11,519 nt of DNA, from the NCBI GenBank assembly GCA_003218785.1, contig QHOM01000037.1:1-11519 (forward strand). The letters are read 5' to 3'. Shown here piece by piece: positions 6,205-11,519 of this stretch. The DNA is from Verrucomicrobiota bacterium (lineage in GTDB: Bacteria > Verrucomicrobiota > Verrucomicrobiia > Chthoniobacterales > UBA10450). How positions within the stretch are numbered: the stretch's first letter is position 1; every line of letters begins with the position of its first letter. The notes under the pieces were generated by a model, which saw only the letters and a program-made list of their open reading frames with translations, searched no databases and was not told where the DNA came from. A program made the translations under genes and the position numbers.

Positions 6205-7452
6205 ATGAAAAACCGAAACACCCCATTCACAGCAATTCTGTTCGTGCTTGCCTACTTTGCGCTCTTGCCCGGAACTCATGCCGTCAATCCGCCGCCAGAT
6301 GGAGGCTACGCCCGGGGCAACACGGCAGAGGGAACTTCGGCTCTTTTTAGCCTCACCACCGGCAGTGGCAACACGGCCACCGGCTTCAAAGCGCTGTTTA
6401 GCGATACCACTGGCTTTGGAAACACAGCCACCGGTCATAGCGCGCTCTTTAGCAATACCACCGGCTTTTCAAACACGGCCAACGGCGATAACGCGCTATT
6501 TAGCAATACGATCGGAGAAGGCAACACGGCCATCGGACAAGGTGCGCTTGGTAACAACACGACCGGCGCTGCCAACGTTGCCGTCGGTGCTGGTGCACTC
6601 GCTGCCAGCACAAACAGCCCGAGCAACACGGCCGTCGGTACTAACGCGCTCATTGCCAACACCACCGGCATCGAAAACACGGCCGTCGGCGATGAAGCGC
6701 TTGCTGACAACAATGGCGATAACAACTCAGCACTCGGCCATTTTGCGCTCTTTCGCAACACTACCGGCAGCTTCAACACGGCCATTGGTGACGAGGCACT
6801 CTTTAGTAACAGCACCGGCAGCCTCAACATCGCCATAGGCAAAGCTGTCGGCGACGCCATCATCACAGCCGAAAACGTTATCTGTATCGGCTCGAATTTC
6901 CCTGGCGCAAACGTGAGCAACAGCTGCTTTATCGGTAACATTCGCGGGGGGACAACGACAAACGCCGACGCCATACCGGTGCTAATCGACTCCGCTGGCC
7001 AACTCGGCACGATGAGCTCTTCCCGCCGGTTCAAGAGAGAGATTAAGCCGATCGACAAGGCCAGCGAAACGATCCTGGCTCTCAAGCCGGTGACGTTTCA
7101 CTACAAGAGCGACAATACAAACACGCCGCAATTTGGCTTGATCGCTGAGGAAGTGGCCGAGGTAAGCCCGGACCTGGTGGTGCGCGACCACAGCGGCGAG
7201 ATTTACACCGTGCGCTACGACGCGGTGAACGCAATGCTGCTTAACGAATTCCTAAAAGAACATCGTAAGGTGGAGGAACAGCAGGCAACGATCACTCACT
7301 TGCAGAAGGATTTCCAAGCGGTCAGCGCGGGGCAACAGGAGGAAATTCAACTCTTGCGTGCTCAGCTTAAGGAGCAGGCAGCCCAAATCCAGAAGGTGAG
7401 CGTGGAGCTCAAGCTGCAAAAGGCGCCGGTACAAACGGTCGTCGACAATTAA
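6205..7452 (+). CDS. Secreted repeat protein with C-terminal S74 (tail-spike chaperone) domain
   Basis: This 415-residue protein opens with a signal peptide (hydrophobic 9-22, probable cut after THA at 26). Residues 38-212 are about ten repeats of 17 residues of the form GNTAxGxxALFSNTTGx, resembling trimeric adhesin head repeats. A short linker leads to the Peptidase_S74-type intramolecular chaperone: SSSRRFKREIKPIDKASETI from 271, LALKPVTFHYK (291-301), FGLIAEEVAEVSPDLVV (310-326) and the VRYDAVNAMLLNEFLKEH end. S272 and K277 fit the S-x-x-R-x-K dyad used for self-cleavage in phage tail spikes. A coiled coil follows (about 350-405). By family knowledge it should trimerise and may release its C-terminus. 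It is single-gene, closed by a terminator at 7494. There is no Shine-Dalgarno; the ATG is placed by the signal peptide. An adhesive surface role is inferred. Confidence 0.85.
   Translation: MKNRNTPFTAILFVLAYFALLPGTHAVNPPPDGGYARGNTAEGTSALFSLTTGSGNTATGFKALFSDTTGFGNTATGHSALFSNTTGFSNTANGDNALFSNTIGEGNTAIGQGALGNNTTGAANVAVGAGALAASTNSPSNTAVGTNALIANTTGIENTAVGDEALADNNGDNNSALGHFALFRNTTGSFNTAIGDEALFSNSTGSLNIAIGKAVGDAIITAENVICIGSNFPGANVSNSCFIGNIRGGTTTNADAIPVLIDSAGQLGTMSSSRRFKREIKPIDKASETILALKPVTFHYKSDNTNTPQFGLIAEEVAEVSPDLVVRDHSGEIYTVRYDAVNAMLLNEFLKEHRKVEEQQATITHLQKDFQAVSAGQQEEIQLLRAQLKEQAAQIQKVSVELKLQKAPVQTVVDN
6316..6840 (+). repeat. Tandem coding repeat, 51-bp period
   Basis: About ten degenerate copies encode the 17-residue unit of the S74 protein; the Asn-Thr-Ala pairs fall at residues 39, 56, 73, 90, 107, 124, 141, 158, 174, 191 and 208. 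One copy is a residue short (158 to 174). AACACGGCC is the best-kept DNA core. Copies 2 and 3 are the most alike. Confidence 0.75.
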
Positions 7453-7493
7453 GAAAGTTGAGGCATTTACAGAACGGCAGCACTTCCGCAATC

Positions 7494-7530
7494 AGCCGTC
7501 ACGCTTCGTCGCGTGGCGGCTTTGGTCTCC
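7494..7530 (+). terminator. Rho-independent terminator after the S74-domain gene
   Basis: AGCCGTCACGC (7494-7504), a 6-nt loop, and GCGTGGCGGCT (7511-7521) make an 11-bp stem with one T-G wobble. It is followed by a T-containing tail (TTTGGTCTCC). It lies 42 bases past the TAA. Confidence 0.65.
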
Positions 7531-7632
7531 TCACATGCGCACGCATTCATGCGAAACCATGACTCTGCCGGAGAAAGTAAGGTCAGTCCTCACTATTGAC
7601 ACAAGTTGAGGGGTTTGGATTAGAACTTGGCG

Positions 7633-7713
7633 ATGCCGCGCCGACTGCGAATTCAATACGAGGGGGCTATTTATCATTTGATGAGCCGGCGCGATCGGCG
7701 TGAGGCCATCTTT
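7633..7713 (+). pseudogene. N-terminal fragment of a REP-associated (RAYT, Y1-type) transposase
   Basis: From the ATG at 7633, MPRRLRIQYEGAIYHLMSRR and then DRREAIF match the well-known opening of RAYT/Y1_Tnp transposases (PLRIEYPGAxYHVxxRGNxR type). About 27 residues remain; the HUH histidine pair and catalytic tyrosine of the roughly 200-300-residue family are absent, and similarity stops abruptly at about 7713. The upstream 7581-7632 region may be the natural leader of the transposase. Family identity rests on a short but distinctive motif. A RAYT relic fits the presence of REP-like palindromes in the window. Confidence 0.75.
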
Positions 7714-7748
7714 TCTCTGAATGAGATCTCATCTCCGACTGCACCCAT

Positions 7749-7765
7749 GCAGCCGATACGGCTGC
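7749..7765. repeat. Perfect 7-bp stem hairpin
   Basis: GCAGCCG, loop ATA, CGGCTGC. It is GC-rich with no T tract, 36 bases past the end of the transposase fragment. It could be a REP-type palindrome left with the RAYT relic, or chance. Confidence 0.4.
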
Positions 7766-7870
7766 CACCACAGCAGTCCCTTCCGGTCCGCAGCACGATT
7801 CCCGGCTTTGAAGTGCGAACAGCGTCATTTGCTCTTTGCTCTTTGTTAGGGTGGAAATACAGTCGCTCTG

Positions 7871-10800
7871 GTGGCCGAAGACCGTCAGGCAGAGGCACAG
7901 ACGCCGCGACGCGGGTGGCGTCGCGCAACCACGGCGCTTGCTGTGTGCGTGGCGCTTCTCGCAATCTTTCATCGTCCAATTCTGCTGGCGGTGGGCCGGC
8001 AGATCGCTTTGCGTTACGCCGCCCGAGAACACTTGAAGGCCGATTTTCGCCTCGAAGGGAATCCCTTCGGCAATCTAACGGTGCGGAATCTTCACGCTTT
8101 TGCGGTTGGGCCATCAGGAATTGAATCGATCGATATCGATTATCTTTATCTTAATTACAGTCTGCTAGGTCTTGCGCGACACGGTCTCTCCCATTTTCTG
8201 GATAATGTCGAAGCGCGTTCTGCCCGCATTGTCTTAAATCCATCCAAAGCGCCGCCGAAACCGCGGCCGCCGAAGTCAAAACCAGAATTGCCGAAGCTGT
8301 TCCCGGAAAGAGTCCGATTGACGGACGCAACTCTAGTGATCAGAAATCAACCGCACGATTTCATAGCCGAACATGTCGATCTGGATTTAAGTCCACGCAG
8401 TCCAGGCGACGTGCGGATCGAGAATTTGCAACTTCCTGCCGGAGACAGTTGGCGAAAAATTTCCGGGCAAACCTCTTACACGAATAAAAACCTGATCGTT
8501 CGCGATGTTCTGCTGAGCGACCAGGAACAAATTCATCTTCTGAACGTCGATGCCTCGCAAATCGACGCGAATACTCTCAGGATCAATCTCGATTGCGCCA
8601 TCGGTGGGGGCCAATTGTCGGCGGCGACTACACTAACTGAAACAAAATCTTCACTGGACACAAAGATACATTTTGCGGCTGAAAAACTTGCGGCGGAATC
8701 ACTGAACAAATTTCTGATTTTCCCGGTCGGATATCTTTCGGGAGAAATTGAACACCTCGCTCTCGATGGAGCTGGCGTGATTGATATGCCGCGCACCTGG
8801 AGCGGAACGATGTCGCTGCAGATAAGCGACCTGCACCGGCCAGAAATCGATTTCAATAGCGGCGTTGTCGAAGTTTCCGCGGAGCAGGGCAAAGCAACTT
8901 TGCGGTCAGCAGACATCATTCAGGACAAGAACGAGTTTCACCTTCGTGGGACGGTCGAATTGCCTTCCGTTGTCGAGGACTTTGGCCGCACGCCAGCGAC
9001 TCTCGAGAGTTCGGGTACGGCGCTTGATCTCCAGCGACTGACGTCAGGGATACCTCTACAATTGACTGGCTCGGCTCAAGTTACCGGCAAGATCGACATC
9101 GCTAATGCGAAAATCGAAGCAAATCTCGGCGTGACTGCGAATTCGGTCGGGTTCCCGGATGGAACAATTGAGAAACTAGAGGGCACTCTTCGCGCATCCA
9201 AGGCAATGCCGCCGCCGAATGCAGCCGACACGGCTGCCGCTACAGCTGCAAGGAGACCGTGGTTTGCAGATCTTCGCACTGCCATGGAGTTCGGCTTATC
9301 CAACATACGTTACCGTGATTACGTTATTGATTCAGCCGAAGGATCGCTCAACGGCAGTGATGACATCTTGGGGCTCGACCGGTTGAATCTGCGGCGAAAT
9401 CAAAATGAACTGACTCTTCGCGGTCGATACCAGCTTCCGAAGGAGTTGAGCAGAGCTTCCTCACAACCAGCGACGCTCGATGTCGCCTTGAACGCGCCGG
9501 AAGCCGGTGACTTTTGGGTTCCAGGTTCCTCAAACAGAGTGAGCGGGCCATTGCAAATGGCAGCGCAGATTGCATGGAAACAAGAGACTGCCAACGGAGA
9601 AGTGTCTATTTCCGGGTCGAACCTCAAGATGCGGGATTTGGTTGTCCGGCAACTCAACACGCAGTGTTCGATTTCCAACAACGTAATCTATCTAAACGAT
9701 TGCAGCGCGACTCTAAACGACACGGATTTCTTTAACGCGACCGGAACCCTAAACCTGCGACGACCCTATCATTACAATGGCAAGGTTTCCGCGCATGTGG
9801 CGAATTTATCGACGCTTCAGCCACTGCTTCGCGCTTCGGGCAATGAAAATGAGCTGGCGGGCTCATTCGCATTGGATTGGGAAGGGAACGGCAACGGGCA
9901 AACATTTAAGAATTCAGGGCAAGTTAAGTTCGCTTTGCAGAAGGGACGTTACGGCAATTTGCAATCGCTTCAGGCGAATATCGACGCGTCGTATTCGCCC
10001 GACGCTCTCGATGTGCCGATTATCTTTTTCGCTACCAGCAACATGGATTTTCAGGCAATTGCCCAGGCAAAAGGTTTGTGTGGAGCAATCTCGGGACGAG
10101 CGCCGCGGTCATTCCGTCCAACGGCAAAGTGTCTGCGACATTTCAGTCCGATAACCTCGACATTAAAAAGGTTTTTAACGATCTCGGAGTCAAGCCGATG
10201 GCATCCGGGATATTCAACGCGAAGCTCGACGCGCAAGGAACAATCGCTGACTTGACGGCGCGCCTCGACGTGCAGATGCGCGATTTACGCAGCGAGCGAT
10301 TTTCACGATTGGAGCCGGCCACGTTTGATCTCGCCGCGCAAGTCACACACAATCAACTTGCCGTCTCCGGAAAGCTACAACAGGCGAGAATTCAACCGCT
10401 GGAGCTGAGCGCAAACCTCCCGTTTGACATACCGAAGATTGCTCGTGCACGAAACCTACCCGACGAAACGCCAATCAGTGCAAAAGCCCGGCTGCCGCGC
10501 AGCTCGGTGAATTTTATCCGGCAATTCGTGCCCGAAGTGCAGCAACTCGACGGCGATCTTGGGCTCGATGTCGATGTGCGGGGAACGATCGGGCGACCTG
10601 TATTAAGTGGCTCCGGAGACATGACAATTAATGTGGCGCGGGCCAGTGATCCGACGCTGCCAGCGCTGAATAATTTCAAAGCTAGATTCAATTTCAGCGG
10701 CGATGCGCTAGCGATTCAGCAATTCGGTGGAGAACTTTCCGGAGGTAAATTCACAGTCACAGGCGGAGTGAAATTTCCGAAATTGACGCAGCCCATGGTC

Positions 10801-11519
10801 GATTTGCAGTTAAAGGCAGATAGTGCGCTGATCGCGCGCAATGACACACTTACCGCGCGTACGAATGCAGACATTAAAGTGACGGGTCCACTCGCGAGCG
10901 CAAACGTCACCGGAGCCATTGCGATCACGAACAGTCACTTCTTGAAAAACATCGATCTAATTCCGATCGGTTTGCCGGGCAGACCGGCGCCGGAACCGCC
11001 CTCGGCGCGGCCGGAATTTTCTTTTCCGGAACCTCCGTTACGGGATTGGAAATTTGATGTGGCGATTCGAACCAAAGATCCCGTCGTTATCCGCGGCAAT
11101 CTGGCGACCGGCGGGGCGATTGCTGATCTGAAGTTGACCGGAACCGGAGTGCGGCCGGAATTGCAAGGTACGGTGCGGCTGGAAAATGTAGAAGCGACGT
11201 TGCCATTCAGCCGGCTCCAGGTTTCCCACGGGTTTCTCTATTTTGACCCGAGCGATTCAATGAATCCACGGATTGATCTGCAGGGCACTTCGGTCATCCG
11301 TGATTACACGGTGCGGGTTTATGTTTATGGAACCTTGCATGCGCCGGAGACGATTTTCACGAGCGCACCGCCGCTGGCGCAGGAAGAAATCATTTCTTTG
11401 ATCGCCACCGGCGTAACCAGAGCGGAATTATCGGGAAACAGCAATGTTCTGGCCGGACGGGCCGGCATGTTGCTGGTGCAGCAACTTTACCGGAAAATTT
11501 TCAAAAAAGGCGAGGCGAC
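7871..11519 (+). CDS. TamB/AsmA-like translocation and assembly protein, frameshifted, 3' partial
   Basis: This is a very large envelope protein of the TamB (DUF490)/AsmA-like group, which bridges inner and outer membrane and helps outer-membrane assembly or lipid transfer. The start is GTG at 7871, since TAG at 7847 closes the frame upstream; the ribosome site is weak. Residues 20-41 form the N-terminal membrane anchor, then LRYAAREHLKADFRLEG, a Pro/Lys-rich segment (about 124-145), and long beta-rich repeats. In this frame it ends at TGA 10253, but sense continues in the next frame from GTG 10078 (VWSNLGTSAAVIPSNGKVSA) to the window end. A missing T in the TTT at 10075-10077 would join them as GFVWSN. 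The C-terminal TamB signature is clear in the second frame: DPRIDLQGTS-like MNPRIDLQGTSVIRDYTV, then TSAPPLAQEEIISLIATG. About 1215 codons are present; the end lies beyond 11519. Confidence 0.85.

Larger units (their letters stand above)
7453..7870. other. 418-bp stretch without an intact gene
   Basis: Between the S74 gene and the TamB-like gene there is a terminator (7494-7530), a weak promoter-like pair TTGACA (7596-7601) and ATTAGA (7619-7624) spaced by 17 bp, the RAYT fragment (7633-7713), a 12-bp perfect palindrome ATGAGATCTCAT (7721-7732), the hairpin at 7749-7765 and a 7-nt tandem GCTCTTT twice (7831-7844). The long open frame across 7627-8124 is not a real protein: after 7713 it resembles nothing and runs into the TamB gene in another frame. 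Confidence 0.6.

Noticed and set aside
6316..6840. Regular repeats as a CRISPR-like array
   Set aside because: The 51-bp period is in frame, encodes a clean 17-residue protein repeat and shows no constant repeat with variable spacers.
6435..7085. Minus-strand 216-residue open frame under the S74 protein
   Set aside because: It mirrors the 51-bp coding repeat and has no features of its own; the plus frame has a signal peptide and S74 domain.
7721..7732. 12-bp perfect palindrome ATGAGATCTCAT as an operator
   Set aside because: Two or three palindromes of this length are expected by chance in 11.5 kb; only its location next to the RAYT break is of note.
7627..8124. 165-residue protein continuing from the RAYT N-terminus
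   Set aside because: Only the first 27 or so residues from ATG 7633 match a family; the rest is out-of-frame reading of spacer and TamB DNA.
1..11519. tRNA, rRNA, riboswitch or CRISPR in the window
   Set aside because: I saw no tRNA cloverleaf with a TTCGA-type arm in gaps, no rRNA signature and no repeat-spacer array; this was by eye only.

Overview
The window reads as chromosomal DNA from a soil-type Verrucomicrobiota, perhaps Chthoniobacterales or Ca. Udaeobacter-like. This is inference from gene content only. The indicators are an ECF sigma factor with an ATTHWS-type N-terminus next to a PknB-like kinase carrying a zinc-ribbon N-terminus, a signal-peptide-bearing protein with an S74-type C-terminus, a TamB/AsmA-like giant protein, REP-type palindromes with a RAYT transposase fragment, and mostly weak or absent Shine-Dalgarno sequences.

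Layout. Positions 1-375 hold the 3' part of a GxxExxY (PD-(D/E)XK-like) gene broken by a +1 frameshift and followed by a 9-nt-period repeat tail. Positions 470-2203 hold three minus-strand genes that abut with no spare bases: an anti-sigma-like membrane protein, a GIY-YIG nuclease and a nucleosidase-like protein. The GIY-YIG ORF is bounded almost exactly by a perfect 14-bp inverted repeat, so it looks like a one-gene cassette placed between its two neighbours. Divergently, 2291-5909 carries an ECF sigma factor and a large Ser/Thr kinase (zinc ribbon, kinase, TM, TolB/FlgO-like domain, TPRs). The kinase frame has one in-frame TAG inside the glycine-rich loop.

Positions 5910-6204 form a repeat-rich gap with inverted 9-nt-period arms around a REP-like hairpin. 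Positions 6205-7452 encode a secreted or surface protein with about ten 17-residue repeats and an S74 intramolecular-chaperone domain, followed by a good terminator hairpin. Positions 7453-7870 contain no intact gene, only a truncated RAYT fragment and small repeats. From 7871 to the window end runs a TamB-like gene that changes frame near 10075 and continues off the edge.

How the genes fit together. The sigma factor and kinase probably form a signalling operon. The divergent anti-sigma-like protein could act on that sigma factor, but this is unproven. TamB and the S74 protein belong to the cell envelope. Three otherwise well-preserved genes each carry one lesion (insertion, nonsense, deletion), which suggests either draft-quality sequence or genuine decay. 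The most novel candidate is the inverted-repeat-bounded GIY-YIG cassette; next are the composite short-period repeat elements found in the gaps.
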